NCBI RefSeq assembly: GCF_011022235.1
Contig: NZ_JAAIYP010000044.1
Location: 155,455-219,454, forward strand
Source: Magnetospirillum aberrantis SpK
GTDB taxonomy: Bacteria; Pseudomonadota; Alphaproteobacteria; Rhodospirillales; Magnetospirillaceae
Direction: 5' to 3'
Length of the DNA: 64,000 bases
Numbering within the stretch: position 1 is the stretch's first letter; each line of letters opens with the position of its first letter. Of this stretch, positions 46,151-55,204 are shown in pieces. Under the pieces are notes generated by a model. The model had not been told where the DNA came from. It did not search any database and saw only the letters and a program-made list of their open reading frames with translations. Made by a program: the position numbers and the translations under genes.

Positions 46151-47650
46151 ATGACGGTTGCGATCGAGATGGGGAACACGTCGGCGGGACAGCCGGCGAC
46201 CCTTGATCTCGAGGAATTGCTGGCGACCCGTCTCTTGGTCCAGGGCAATTCCGGCTCGGGCAAGTCGCATCTGTTGCGCCGGCTGGTGGAACAAAGCGCC
46301 CAATGGGTGCAACAGGCGATCATCGACCCGGAAGGCGACTTCGTCACCTTGGCGGAAATGTTCGGCCATGTGGTGGTGGACGCCAGCGCCCACACCGAGG
46401 CGGCGTTGCAGCAGGTGGCGGCGCGGGTGCGCCAGCACCGCGTCTCGGTGGTGCTGAACCTGGAGAATTTGGAAACCGAGCGCCAGATGCGCCATGCGGC
46501 GGCTTTCCTGGGTGGGCTGTTCGACGTCGAGCGCGATTATTGGTTTCCCATGCTGGTGGTGGTGGACGAAGCGCAATTGTTCGCCCCCGCCGCCGCCGGC
46601 GAGGTGTCGGACGAGGCGCGCAAGGCGTCGCTTGGCGCCATGACCAACCTGATGTGCCGTGGCCGCAAGCGCGGCCTGGCCGGCATCATCGCCACCCAGC
46701 GTCTGGCCAAGCTGGCCAAGAACGTGGCGGCCGAGGCCTCGAATTTCCTGATGGGCCGCACCTTCCTCGATATCGACATGAGCCGCGCCGCCGACCTGCT
46801 TGGCATGGAACGGCGTCAGGCCGAGATGTTCCGCGACCTCAACCGCGGCCATTTCATCGCGCTTGGCCCGGCCCTGGCGCGGCGGCCGCTGCCCATCCGT
46901 ATCGGCGACGTCCAGACCGACGGCCGCACCGGCAACGCCCGGCTGATGCCGTTGCCGGAAACCCCGCGCGAGGATGCCCGCGACCTGATCATGAAGCCGG
47001 GCGAAAACGAGCAGTTGCGGGTGATGGCGCGTCCGGCCCCCAGCACCGCCGACATCCTGGCGCAGTTGGCGGCCAGTTCGCCGCCGCCGCCGCCGGCCGC
47101 CCTGTCGCTGGTGGCCGAGGTGTCGGCCGCTCCGGCCCGCGAACCCTCTGCTCCCAAGCCGTCGCTGGACGAGGTGCTGCGCGAGGTGCTGGGCGATCCC
47201 GACGCCCTTTACCGCAACGTCGCCCAGGTCTATCAGGATTTCCTGGTGCGGTGCCGGCAATACGGAGTCAACGGCCGCATCCTCGACCTGGCCGCGTTCC
47301 GCCGCAAGATGGCGACCGCGCGGGCCGGCGTCGATGCCGAGGCCGCCGATACCCCGGAATGGGAACAGGCGTTGGGGCTTTCGGCGGCCATGCCCGAGGA
47401 CATCCAGGCGGTGTTCCTGATGCTGGCGCGGGCCGCCCACGACAAGGCGCCGTGCCCGTCCAACGCCCAGATCGCCCGCGCGCGGGGTTCGCGCAGCCCA
47501 CGCCGGGCGCTGGGATTGCTGGACCATATGGCCAATGCCGGGCTGATCGTGGTCGACATCGACGCCTATGGCGACCGCGTCATCTCCCTGCCGTCGCTGG
47601 GCTGGCAGACGGCGCCCGGCAATCCCGACCTTGAGGACGAAGTGGCGTAG
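46151..47650 (+). CDS. HerA-like DUF87 ATPase
   Basis: 499 residues from the ATG at 46151 (AGGAG eight bases upstream). Walker A is GNSGSGKSH at residues 32-40 and Walker B is MLVVVDEAQLF. RGRKRGLAGIIATQRLAKL is the arginine-finger-like region, GMERRQAEMFRDLNRGHF follows, and the C-terminal half is a separate helical part with a Pro/Ala-rich linker at about 300-335. HerA relatives are DNA translocases with NurA nucleases. No NurA is nearby, so its role is open. Confidence 0.8.
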   Translation: MTVAIEMGNTSAGQPATLDLEELLATRLLVQGNSGSGKSHLLRRLVEQSAQWVQQAIIDPEGDFVTLAEMFGHVVVDASAHTEAALQQVAARVRQHRVSVVLNLENLETERQMRHAAAFLGGLFDVERDYWFPMLVVVDEAQLFAPAAAGEVSDEARKASLGAMTNLMCRGRKRGLAGIIATQRLAKLAKNVAAEASNFLMGRTFLDIDMSRAADLLGMERRQAEMFRDLNRGHFIALGPALARRPLPIRIGDVQTDGRTGNARLMPLPETPREDARDLIMKPGENEQLRVMARPAPSTADILAQLAASSPPPPPAALSLVAEVSAAPAREPSAPKPSLDEVLREVLGDPDALYRNVAQVYQDFLVRCRQYGVNGRILDLAAFRRKMATARAGVDAEAADTPEWEQALGLSAAMPEDIQAVFLMLARAAHDKAPCPSNAQIARARGSRSPRRALGLLDHMANAGLIVVDIDAYGDRVISLPSLGWQTAPGNPDLEDEVA

Positions 47651-47674
47651 TAGTCCTCTGACGTCGTGGGCCGC

Positions 47675-48274
47675 CTATTGAATGGTCACCGAAACCCGGC
47701 GGTTGCGCGGCTCGGCGGTGCCATCGGGAACCTTGACCAGCGGGTTGCGCTTGCCGTGCGAGGTGGCTTCGATGGCGTCGGACGGCACGCCCATCTTCAC
47801 CAGCATGTCGCGCACCGCGTCGGCCCGTTCGCGCGAAACCTTGATGTTGATCTCGTCCGAGCCGGTGCCGTCGGCGTGGCCGGCCACCAGGACGTGGGGA
47901 TGGGGCCAATCGCGCAGCACGTCGGTGATGCGCGTGACCTCGGGCTTGGATTCGTCACGCAAATCGCTGCCGCCGGTCTTGAAATACAGCAGGAAGGTTT
48001 GCGGGCGGGGCGGCATGGCCGCCAGGGCACGGCCCCACACCTTGCGAATTTCCTGTTCCTCCACCGGTTTGGCGGCAGTGGGGGCGCTTTTGGCGGTGGC
48101 GACATTCGACGCCGTCTTTTCCTGGTCCAGTACCTGGGTGCCCCCGGCGCTGGACACCTGGATGCGGCCCACATGGCCGTCGGGGTCGGCCATCAGCACC
48201 ACGCGGTCGCCGCCGGAACAGGCGGCCAAGGCCATCATGGCAAGGCCAAGGGCGGGAAGGAAAAACTTATTCAT
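47675..48274 (-). CDS. OmpA-family lipoprotein
   Basis: 199 residues. A lipoprotein signal with LAAC (Cys19) and an OmpA-like C-terminal domain: FKTGGSDLRDESKPEVTRITDVL, VAGHADGTGSDEINIKVSRERADAVRDML, GKRNPLVKVPDGTAEPRNRRVSVTIQ. Anchors the outer membrane to peptidoglycan. It overlaps the FecR gene by eight bases on the same strand, and the two were probably made as a unit. Confidence 0.88.
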   Translation of the reverse strand: MNKFFLPALGLAMMALAACSGGDRVVLMADPDGHVGRIQVSSAGGTQVLDQEKTASNVATAKSAPTAAKPVEEQEIRKVWGRALAAMPPRPQTFLLYFKTGGSDLRDESKPEVTRITDVLRDWPHPHVLVAGHADGTGSDEINIKVSRERADAVRDMLVKMGVPSDAIEATSHGKRNPLVKVPDGTAEPRNRRVSVTIQ

Positions 48275-48719
48275 CGCCGGCTACCTCGATCAGAAAGCTG
48301 GTGCCACGGATGCCGATGGTCATGGTCGGCGTGGTGACCGAAACCTTGTCGGGGGCCAGCTTGGCGGTCTGGCCGCTGGTCATGGAAAAGGTGCCTTTCT
48401 GCATGTGCACCCCCAGCTTGACGTCGTCATGCGCCGGGTCGAAGGCGAAGTCGTTCAGGGCGACGCGGCTTTTCGGCCCCATGGACAGGGTGGTGTCGTC
48501 GCGGAAGGTGATGCCTAGGCTGCTATCGGCATCGGTGGCCACCATGTCGTCGCGAAACAGGTCGGCGCCCGCCGTCAGGGGCACCACTTGTTCGCCACGG
48601 GTGACGGTGGCGTCGCCGGACAGGGTCTTGACCAGACCGATGGGATCGGCTGCCCAGGCCGGACTTGTCAACAGGATCGAGGCGAGGAGGGCGGCGGCGG
48701 GCCGCGAACGCAACGTCAT
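48267..48719 (-). CDS. FecR-domain periplasmic protein
   Basis: About 150 residues from the ATG at 48719 (an ATG at 48734 is in frame). Signal peptide to AWA, then the FecR domain: VKTLSGDATVTRGEQVVPLTAGADLF, ADSSLGITFRDDTTLSMGPKS, KGTFSMTSGQTAKL and TPTMTIGIRGTSFLIEV. Such stand-alone FecR proteins occur with OmpA-type partners and adenylate cyclases. No sigma factor is adjacent, so the iron-regulator role of FecR is unlikely. Confidence 0.88.
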   Translation of the reverse strand: MTLRSRPAAALLASILLTSPAWAADPIGLVKTLSGDATVTRGEQVVPLTAGADLFRDDMVATDADSSLGITFRDDTTLSMGPKSRVALNDFAFDPAHDDVKLGVHMQKGTFSMTSGQTAKLAPDKVSVTTPTMTIGIRGTSFLIEVAGDE

Positions 48720-48788
48720 GAAATGGCCTCGCATAAAAGTTGTAAGTGGACGTATTAGGCCCTTTCCTTCGCTTTGCCGTCAACGGGG

Positions 48789-49265
48789 TTATTGCGTGGC
48801 GATATCCGCCACCATGGCTCCGGTCGCTTCGATCAGGTCGGCGGCGGTCGCCTTGATCTGCAAGCCACGCTGACCGCCGTTGACCACGATGAAGGGCAAC
48901 GTCAGGGCCGAGGCATCGAAGAAAGTGCGCAGCCGCTTCTTCTGACCTAGCGGAGACACGCCGCCCACCTTGTACCCCGACAGCCGCTCGGCGTCGGGGA
49001 TCTTCATCATCGCCACCGATTTCTTGCCGGCCGCATGGGCCAGGGCCTTCAGGTTCAACTCGTGATCCGACGGCACCACCGCGATCAAGGCTTCGTCGCC
49101 GGCGGTGGTCATCAGCGTCTTGAACACCAGGGATGGCGGCAGGCCCATGGATTGCGCGGCATGCAGCCCGATCGACGATGCGTCGGGATCGTATTGGTAT
49201 TCCAACAGTTCATAAGGTTTTTTCGCCCGGTCCATGGCGGTGGTGGCGGGGGTCTTGCGGCTCAT
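48789..49265 (-). CDS. ybaK: Cys-tRNA(Pro)/Cys-tRNA(Cys) deacylase YbaK
   Basis: 158 residues. YbaK signatures: VFKTLMTTAGDEALIAVVPSDHELNLKALA, then the conserved KKSVAMMKIPDAERLSGYKVGGVSPLG and FIVVNGGQRGLQIKATAADL. It clears Cys from tRNA(Pro) mischarged by prolyl-tRNA synthetase. Confidence 0.95.
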   Translation of the reverse strand: MSRKTPATTAMDRAKKPYELLEYQYDPDASSIGLHAAQSMGLPPSLVFKTLMTTAGDEALIAVVPSDHELNLKALAHAAGKKSVAMMKIPDAERLSGYKVGGVSPLGQKKRLRTFFDASALTLPFIVVNGGQRGLQIKATAADLIEATGAMVADIATQ

Positions 49266-49336
49266 GTGGTCAATCCCAACCGGGTTCGTTCTGGCGCAAC
49301 GACTTTACCGCCCCGCGCCAGCCTTTGGAACGGATA

Positions 49337-49374
49337 CCAAATCGCGTTGACCGGTTCAGATCAACGCGATTTGG
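49337..49374. repeat. Perfect 14-bp-arm palindrome
   Basis: CCAAATCGCGTTGA (49337-49350) mirrors TCAACGCGATTTGG (49361-49374) around a ten-base loop. It shares CCAAATC, a following C-G and TGA with the palindrome after ppx at 5102-5138. It lies between divergent... more exactly between the start of ybaK and the end of the cyclase gene, outside both. Confidence 0.7.
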
Positions 49375-49436
49375 GATCAACCTTTGACCGGGATCAATCA
49401 GGGGAACAGACCACTGGGAAAGTTCAGGTCAGCCGG

Positions 49437-51299
49437 TCAATATTTCTTGTCGTCGCCCCACATGCTGGTGTTGAAGCGCACCACCTGGTTGCGGCCCTGT
49501 TCCTTGGCGCGGTACAAGGCGACGTCGGCGAATTTCACCGCCTGCCAGAAGGTGTCGCTGTCGTGCGGGAAGTCGGCGATGCCGATGGAGATGGTCTTCT
49601 TCAGCACCACATGTCCGGCCTGGACTTCCAGTTGCTCGACCGAGGCACGGATTTTCTCCGCCACCATGTCGGCATTCTCGGGAGGCGTGTCCACCAGGAT
49701 CACCAGGAATTCCTCGCCGCCGAAGCGGATCACCAAGTCCGAAGCACGCACTGTTTGGCGCAACAGCTTGGCCAGGGCCTTGATGACGGCGTCGCCGGCG
49801 TCGTGGCCGTAGGTGTCGTTGACCATCTTGAAATAGTCGAGATCCAGCATCAGCACCGCGACTTGGGTGCTGCGGCGTTGAACGTTGGCAATCAGGGTCT
49901 CGACGTATTCTTCCAGGAAACGGCGGTTGTTCAGGCCCGTCATGGGGTCGCGCAGGCTGGATTCCTTGAGCGTCTCCATCAGCCGCTTGGTTTCCAACAC
50001 CGGCGCGGCCTCGCGCAGGTAGACGCTGACGTAAGGGATCAGCGACTGAATCCGGGCCTCGTCACCGGGACGAACCACCAGTTGCAGCACGTTGGCCACC
50101 GCCCCCGACTGGATGATCGGCAGGCAGATGTGGCTGCGTTCCGGCGCCTCGTTCGGCGGTTGGAAGGCGTAGCAGATGGCCGGGTTGGTGACGCCGTCCA
50201 CAACGTGGCCGGTGCGGCGCGCCCGGCAGCCTTCGCTGCGGACCAGGATTTGCGGGTCGCACCAGCGACACGAACCGTCCAGGTTGCCGTCGACGAACAA
50301 CGGCACCATCTGGTTCTTGTTCGGCACCATCTCGTACAACGAGTATTCGCCGATCTTGAACTCCTGTTCAAGGGTGCGGGCCAGACGCTGGTGGATTTCC
50401 GCCTTGGTCTCGTCTTCCTCGATGGCCTGCTTGAAGTGGGCGGCCCGTGTCAGCCCGTCGACCATGGCGATGGTGGCGTCCAACTGGTTCTCGTCGGCAG
50501 CCGTCGTCTTGTTGGTCAGGCGTGCCACGTTGTCGCCGATGCGCGTCAGACCATCGTCGAGGAAGCCGAGCAGGCGGTTCATGTCGCCGGCGATCTGGCC
50601 GATCTCGTCCTCGGTCATCTGTTCGACCTTGCCCTTGAAGTCGCCGCGCAAGGCGCGCTGGACGGCGTCTTCCACATTGTGGGCGGTCACCGCGATGGGC
50701 TGGACCGTACGGCGGATCAGGAAAAAGGTGATGCCGGCGAACAGGGCGACCGCGCCGATGATGCCGGCGACCGTCATCATCGCCTTGTGCTTCAAGGCGC
50801 CGATCGACACCTGCATGGTCACCGCGCCCAGCACCATGCCTTCCTGGACGTTGTGACATTCCAGGCAGTTGGGTGAGCCGCGATTGGTGGCGATGAACGG
50901 AATGGTGCCGCGAATCAAGGTGTCGTCGGCGGTTTCGACGATCTCGTATTGCGGCCGTCCCTCGCGCAGGACCTGGGCCTCGATGTCGTCGGTGGGCGAT
51001 TCCTCGCTCAGGCCGGTTCCGAATTGCTGGACCACCAAAGGCGAACGCACCACGCGGGCCGAGGACAGTCCCTGGACCTCCATCAGGCGCTTCAGAAAGC
51101 TTTCGCGCTTGTCGATCACGCCGTTGATCATGGATTCGGTCAGGTGCACGCGCACGATCTCGGCGGCGGTGCGGATGTGTTCGCTCGATGATGCGATGGA
51201 AAAAGAGCGGAATGCGTACAGACTGATGGCGACCAGAATGACGATCAGTCCCGCCGCGATGGCGACGAAGAACACATTGATCTTAGCGCTCAGGTTCAT
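49437..51299 (-). CDS. Diguanylate cyclase with periplasmic CxxCH sensor
   Basis: 620 residues from the ATG at 51299 (GGGGGGAT upstream). Membrane helix near residues 10-30, a periplasmic part with the heme c motif CLECH (Cys145, Cys148, His149), a second helix (about 175-195), a HAMP region (VTAHNVEDAVQRALRGDFKGKVEQM), a GAF-like part with several Cys (CRWCDPQIL), and GGDEF with active signature GGEEF at 527-531. It probably makes cyclic di-GMP in response to redox or a heme ligand. Neighbours are the kinase and ccoG. Confidence 0.9.
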   Translation of the reverse strand: MNLSAKINVFFVAIAAGLIVILVAISLYAFRSFSIASSSEHIRTAAEIVRVHLTESMINGVIDKRESFLKRLMEVQGLSSARVVRSPLVVQQFGTGLSEESPTDDIEAQVLREGRPQYEIVETADDTLIRGTIPFIATNRGSPNCLECHNVQEGMVLGAVTMQVSIGALKHKAMMTVAGIIGAVALFAGITFFLIRRTVQPIAVTAHNVEDAVQRALRGDFKGKVEQMTEDEIGQIAGDMNRLLGFLDDGLTRIGDNVARLTNKTTAADENQLDATIAMVDGLTRAAHFKQAIEEDETKAEIHQRLARTLEQEFKIGEYSLYEMVPNKNQMVPLFVDGNLDGSCRWCDPQILVRSEGCRARRTGHVVDGVTNPAICYAFQPPNEAPERSHICLPIIQSGAVANVLQLVVRPGDEARIQSLIPYVSVYLREAAPVLETKRLMETLKESSLRDPMTGLNNRRFLEEYVETLIANVQRRSTQVAVLMLDLDYFKMVNDTYGHDAGDAVIKALAKLLRQTVRASDLVIRFGGEEFLVILVDTPPENADMVAEKIRASVEQLEVQAGHVVLKKTISIGIADFPHDSDTFWQAVKFADVALYRAKEQGRNQVVRFNTSMWGDDKKY

Positions 51300-51394
51300 C
51301 CAGGTATCCCCCCCTATGACGTCCCGGTGCCGTAGCATAGGAGGGGAAGGCCGTTTACACAACCATGACACTTGGCCTTTTTCTGAAACCCGGA

Positions 51395-53218
51395 TCAACC
51401 GCGTTTCGCGTCTTCCTCGGTCCCCTCTGCGTCGTTGGCGGCCAGGATCAGTCGTTCGGGCGGAAGACGGACGGTGAAGGTGCTGCCTTGGCCGGGCGTG
51501 CTGTCGACGACGATGGTGCCGCCGTGGCGTTCAACGTAATGGCGGACGATGGGCAAACCCAGGCCGGTGCCGCCGAATTGGCGCGACAATGCGCCTTCCA
51601 CCTGGAAAAACGGTGTCCAGATGACGTCCATGTCCTCGGGGCGGATGCCGATGCCGGTGTCGGCGACGCTGAAGGACAATCCGCTGTCGTCGGCTCTGGC
51701 CGCCAGTCGGACGCTGCCGCCGGGAGGGGTGAACTTGACGGCGTTCGACAACAGGTTGAGGACGATCTGACGCAGCCGCAAGCCGTCGGCGCGCAGCCGG
51801 GGCAGATCGGCCGGCAGCGACACGTCCAGACGGACATGGCGTTCCGCCGCCTTGGGGCGGATCATGGCCAGGGCGCTTTCCAGGCACGGGGCCAGGTCCA
51901 TGGCATCTTCCTGGATCGACATTTCGCCGATCTCGATACGGGCGACGTCCAGAACGTCTTCGATGATGTCGCGCAAATGGCAGCCGGCGCTGTGGATCAA
52001 CGACACGTATTCGCCATAGCGGGCGTTGGCCAAGGGGCCGAACACCTGTTCCATGATGGTTTCGGAAAAGCCGATGACCGCGTTGAGCGGCGTGCGCAAT
52101 TCGTGGCTCATGGTGGCCAGGAAAGCGGATTTCGCCCGGTTGGCGGCTTCCGCCTGAAGCTTGGCGGTGGTCAGTTCGGTTTCCGCCCGCTTCAGGTGGG
52201 AAATGTCGCGGCCTTCCGGGATGATGTAGATCACCTGGCCGGTTTCGTCGCAGACCGGCTTGAGCGAGAAGTCGACGGTGGCGACGCTGCCATCCGCTCC
52301 GGGATGGCTGGTTTCAAAGCGTACGAAACGGCCCTGGGCCGCCTGTTCGATGCCGTCGCGCAAGGTGGCGCGCTCGGTGGCGGAATGGCTCCACCACGGG
52401 GTGTCGGCGAAATGCTGGCCGACCACCTCGTCCAGCTTCTTGCCGATGAAGGCGAGCGCGGTGGCGTTGGCCTCGATCAGATGGCCTTGGGTGTCGAGCA
52501 GGCCGATAAATTCGAAAGTATGTTCGAAAATGGCGCGGAAACGGCGCTCGCTGTCGGCCAACAGGCGTTGGGTTTCCACCAGTTGGTTGATTTCCGAGAA
52601 GCTGGAGACCACGGCGCGTCCGCCCAGAGGATGGCGGATGGGGGCGCTGTGGACCTGAAGCCAGCGGGTGTGGTTGGGGTCCTGGCGCAGACCGATCACC
52701 GCCGCTACCGGATTGCCGCTGTCCAGCGCCATGAACGCCGGGTGCTCGCGCGGGCCCAAGGGTTCGCCGTCCCTGCCGATGAATTCGGGGGATGAACCGT
52801 GGCCCAGAAGCTTGCGTGCGGCGGCGTTGCTGCCGATGATGCGGCCATCCTCGTCGCGGATGGTGATGCCGCCCTGGATCGCTTCGACAATTAACTGATA
52901 GGGCCAGCCGGCCATCTCGGGGGCGGGGCACAGGCTGACGACGGCGCCGCCATCGGGTAACGGCGCCAGCGAACATCCCATGCGGACGGAAAAGGTGCCG
53001 CCCAGCTTGAGGTCCACCAGGACACCGTGATGAGGGATTGAAAGTTCGCTCGGCAAGCCTTCCAGCAATTGCTCGGCGGCGACACCGGTCAAGGAACCGA
53101 CGGAACAGCCCAGCAGCGCCGCGAAGCTGTCGTTCACGGCATCCAGCTGTCCGTTGGCGCCGATCACCGCGCACGGTGTGGGCAAAGCGGAAAAGGCGGT
53201 CTTGAATGTTTCGGTCAT
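51395..53218 (-). CDS. PAS histidine kinase without membrane segment
   Basis: 607 residues from the ATG at 53218; the RBS is weak. Two or three PAS segments (AVNDSFAALLG; IIGSNAAARKLLGHG; FEHTFEFIGLLDTQGHLIEANATALAFIG), then HisKA (His372 in ATMSHELRTPLNAVIGFSET) and HATPase (NLLSNAVKFTPPGG, VADTGIGI, FGGTGLGLPIVRHY). No transmembrane helix, so it is cytoplasmic. No response regulator beside it. Confidence 0.88.
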   Translation of the reverse strand: MTETFKTAFSALPTPCAVIGANGQLDAVNDSFAALLGCSVGSLTGVAAEQLLEGLPSELSIPHHGVLVDLKLGGTFSVRMGCSLAPLPDGGAVVSLCPAPEMAGWPYQLIVEAIQGGITIRDEDGRIIGSNAAARKLLGHGSSPEFIGRDGEPLGPREHPAFMALDSGNPVAAVIGLRQDPNHTRWLQVHSAPIRHPLGGRAVVSSFSEINQLVETQRLLADSERRFRAIFEHTFEFIGLLDTQGHLIEANATALAFIGKKLDEVVGQHFADTPWWSHSATERATLRDGIEQAAQGRFVRFETSHPGADGSVATVDFSLKPVCDETGQVIYIIPEGRDISHLKRAETELTTAKLQAEAANRAKSAFLATMSHELRTPLNAVIGFSETIMEQVFGPLANARYGEYVSLIHSAGCHLRDIIEDVLDVARIEIGEMSIQEDAMDLAPCLESALAMIRPKAAERHVRLDVSLPADLPRLRADGLRLRQIVLNLLSNAVKFTPPGGSVRLAARADDSGLSFSVADTGIGIRPEDMDVIWTPFFQVEGALSRQFGGTGLGLPIVRHYVERHGGTIVVDSTPGQGSTFTVRLPPERLILAANDAEGTEEDAKRG

Positions 53219-53354
53219 GCAGCCATACCCCATCTGCATCCGTTTCCATGATCGCCGTGCGGCGCACAATTTGCACCTGGGAATAAGGTTAAGGTGTGCG
53301 CCGTTGGTATGACCGGTTGCAACAGTGTGCCTACGCCTATTGAAAGGGGGATAA

Positions 53355-53383
53355 AAAAAGACCCGCCGGTTGCCCGGCGGGTC
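53355..53383 (-). terminator. Rho-independent terminator of ccoG
   Basis: On the minus strand GACCCGCCGG and CCGGCGGGTC pair around a four- to five-base loop and are followed by a T-run (TTTTTTTA). Positioned just past the ccoG stop. Confidence 0.85.
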
Positions 53384-53412
53384 GAGTGAGGGAGGAAGGG
53401 GGACAGATCCCC

Positions 53413-54864
53413 CTATTCGCCAGGCGCGGCGAACACTGTCGAACTGCGGACCGTCACGCCGGCTGCGGCGTCGGTCAGGATGAAGTCGAACGACGTCTTG
53501 GCGTCGGGGACCGAAGCACGCGGCGCGGTGACGTAGACGCGGAAGGTGCCGACCATGTCGCCCGACGCATGCAATTTGGCGGTGGGACCGGTGCCGTTTT
53601 CGCCCACCAGTTCGATCTGGGCACCGTCGATGCCGGACACCGTCAGCGTCAGGTCGCGATCCTGGCGCACCATGTTGAGCACCTTGTAGGTGTAACCGTT
53701 GCGGACGTCGCCCGACGACAGCTCCACGTAAAGCGGGCTGCGTTCGTGCAAGACGTTGACGTCAAGGGTCTTGCGAGTGCCGAGCGCGTACAGCATCACG
53801 CCGCCGATCACCGACAGGATCGCCACGTAGACCAAGGTGCGGGCGCGAAGAAGCTTGATCTTGGGATGTTTTTCGCCTCGTTCGCGGGCTTGCTGGTTGG
53901 ACACCGAATCATAGGTGATCAGCCCATGCGGCAGGCCATAGCGGTCCATGACCGTGTTACAGGCGTCGATGCACAGGCCGCAGCCGATGCAGGCCAACTG
54001 GTTGCCGTTGCGGATGTCGATACCGGTGGGGCAGCTCTGGACGCAGATGTTGCAATCCACGCAATGGCCGCGGCTGGAGAAGTCGTCGCCGACCTTGGCC
54101 GGGCCACGCTTCTCGCCGCGCCATGCCTCGTAGCTGATGATGGCCGAGTGTTCATCGAACATGGCCGACTGGAAGCGGGCATAGGGGCACATGTAGATGC
54201 ACACCTGCTCGCGCGCTAGACCCGCCATGACGTAACAGCCGCCGCCGACCACGGCGATGGCGCCGTAAATGGCGAAGCTGGCCTGACCGCTCAGGATTTG
54301 CGGCAGCAGTTCGACGGCGTTGTCGAAATAAAGGGTGAAACCGATGCCGCAGGCCGCCGACACCGCCAGCCACAGCCCGTGCACGATCACCTTCTTCGCC
54401 AGTTTGGCGCCGCCCCACTTTTGCTTGTCCAGCGCGATGCGGGCATTGCGTTCACCGATCACCAGACGTTCGATCTGCACGAACACGTCGGTATAGACCG
54501 TCTGCCAGCACAGGAAGCCGCACCACAGACGGCCGGCCAGCGCCGACATGAAGAACAGCGCGATGGCCGCGAACAGCAACAGGCCGGTCAGGTAGTAGAC
54601 CTCTTGCGGCCAGATCTCGATGAAGAAGAAATAGGCGCGGCGACCCGGCAGGTCGATCAGGATGGCCTGGTCCGGGGCGCCCGGTCCGCGATCCCAGCGC
54701 AGGAACGGCGACAGGTGCCAAACCGCCAGCAGGACCCCCATGGCCCACCATTTGAGGTTTCGGAACAACCCCCGCACCGAGCGCGGGTGAATGGTTCCGG
54801 CACTGGCATAGGCCTGATGATGGGGCTTGGACGCCTTGTCGGGTTCAGCCTTCATGTGTGACAT
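53413..54864 (-). CDS. ccoG: Cytochrome cbb3 oxidase accessory protein CcoG (RdxA/FixG)
   Basis: 483 residues. Several membrane helices in the first half, then two 4Fe-4S ferredoxin clusters: CVDCNICVQSCPTGIDIR and CIGCGLCIDACNTVMDRYG. CGFLCWQTVYTDVFV is another family signature. The C-terminal Ig-like domain follows. CcoG helps deliver copper to the cbb3 oxidase. Starts at ATG 54864 (in-frame ATG at 54855). It diverges from the region toward the SLAC1 channel, and the ccoNOQP operon is 2.4 kb away. Confidence 0.94.
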   Translation of the reverse strand: MSHMKAEPDKASKPHHQAYASAGTIHPRSVRGLFRNLKWWAMGVLLAVWHLSPFLRWDRGPGAPDQAILIDLPGRRAYFFFIEIWPQEVYYLTGLLLFAAIALFFMSALAGRLWCGFLCWQTVYTDVFVQIERLVIGERNARIALDKQKWGGAKLAKKVIVHGLWLAVSAACGIGFTLYFDNAVELLPQILSGQASFAIYGAIAVVGGGCYVMAGLAREQVCIYMCPYARFQSAMFDEHSAIISYEAWRGEKRGPAKVGDDFSSRGHCVDCNICVQSCPTGIDIRNGNQLACIGCGLCIDACNTVMDRYGLPHGLITYDSVSNQQARERGEKHPKIKLLRARTLVYVAILSVIGGVMLYALGTRKTLDVNVLHERSPLYVELSSGDVRNGYTYKVLNMVRQDRDLTLTVSGIDGAQIELVGENGTGPTAKLHASGDMVGTFRVYVTAPRASVPDAKTSFDFILTDAAAGVTVRSSTVFAAPGE

Positions 54865-54924
54865 CCTGGGCCACCTTAGGATCGCGGATTAGGGAAAAGG
54901 CCGCGAAACACGGCCCTGAGGAAC

Positions 54925-54966
54925 AGTTTAGAATTATGGCGAACGGCTGGCATTGCGAATTATCAA
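54925..54966 (-). promoter_or_regulatory. Fnr-like box and -10 upstream of ccoG
   Basis: TTGCG-AATT-ATCAA at 54953-54966 matches 8 of 10 positions of TTGAT-N4-ATCAA. Its centre is 41.5 bases from a possible transcription start near 54918, and the minus-strand hexamer TAAACT (54925-54930) lies at the -10 position. This is the class II Fnr geometry for a low-oxygen ccoG promoter. Confidence 0.5.
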
Positions 54967-54994
54967 TGAGAGCCATGCGCGCAAAGCGCGATCA

Positions 54995-55037
54995 TTGCGG
55001 ATTGTCAATGCCGCCAGCCGTGTCTCCCGGCTAGCTT
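54995..55037 (+). promoter_or_regulatory. Fnr-like box upstream of the 34-residue gene and SLAC1 gene
   Basis: TTGCG-GATT-GTCAA at 54995-55008 matches 7 of 10 Fnr positions, 42 bases after the first box (about four helical turns). Weak -10 TAGCTT at 55032-55037. Position suggests control of the rightward genes. Confidence 0.4.
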
Positions 55038-55088
55038 TTTCCCTGCCGCCGGTCCGTCCGGGCGGCGGCGGACAAAAGGGGGAATGTC

Positions 55089-55193
55089 ATGCATCTCGAT
55101 CTTGACGCCTATATCGCGCTGGGCTTTCTCGTTGCCACGGTTGTGATTACCATTGGATTGTTTGCCTTCCTGTTGACACGCCGCAAGAACTGA
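55089..55193 (+). CDS. 34-residue single-helix membrane peptide
   Basis: Short gene not in any longer frame: ATG 55089 preceded by AAGGGGGAA, ending TGA 55191-55193. The peptide starts MHLDLDAYIALGFLVATVV, continues as a hydrophobic helix and ends in TRRKN, so the positive-inside rule places the C-terminus in the cytoplasm. It sits 11 bases before the SLAC1-family gene. Position and size recall small subunits of oxidases (CcoS, CydX), but no family match is visible. Coding is likely given the RBS. Confidence 0.6.
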   Translation: MHLDLDAYIALGFLVATVVITIGLFAFLLTRRKN

Positions 55194-55204
55194 ATAGGAC
55201 TTCC

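Noticed and set aside
55089..55193. Calling the 34-residue peptide CcoS
   Set aside because: It lacks the CcoS pattern and its end is basic, whereas CcoS usually ends in an acidic GQFDDL-like tail; left unassigned.
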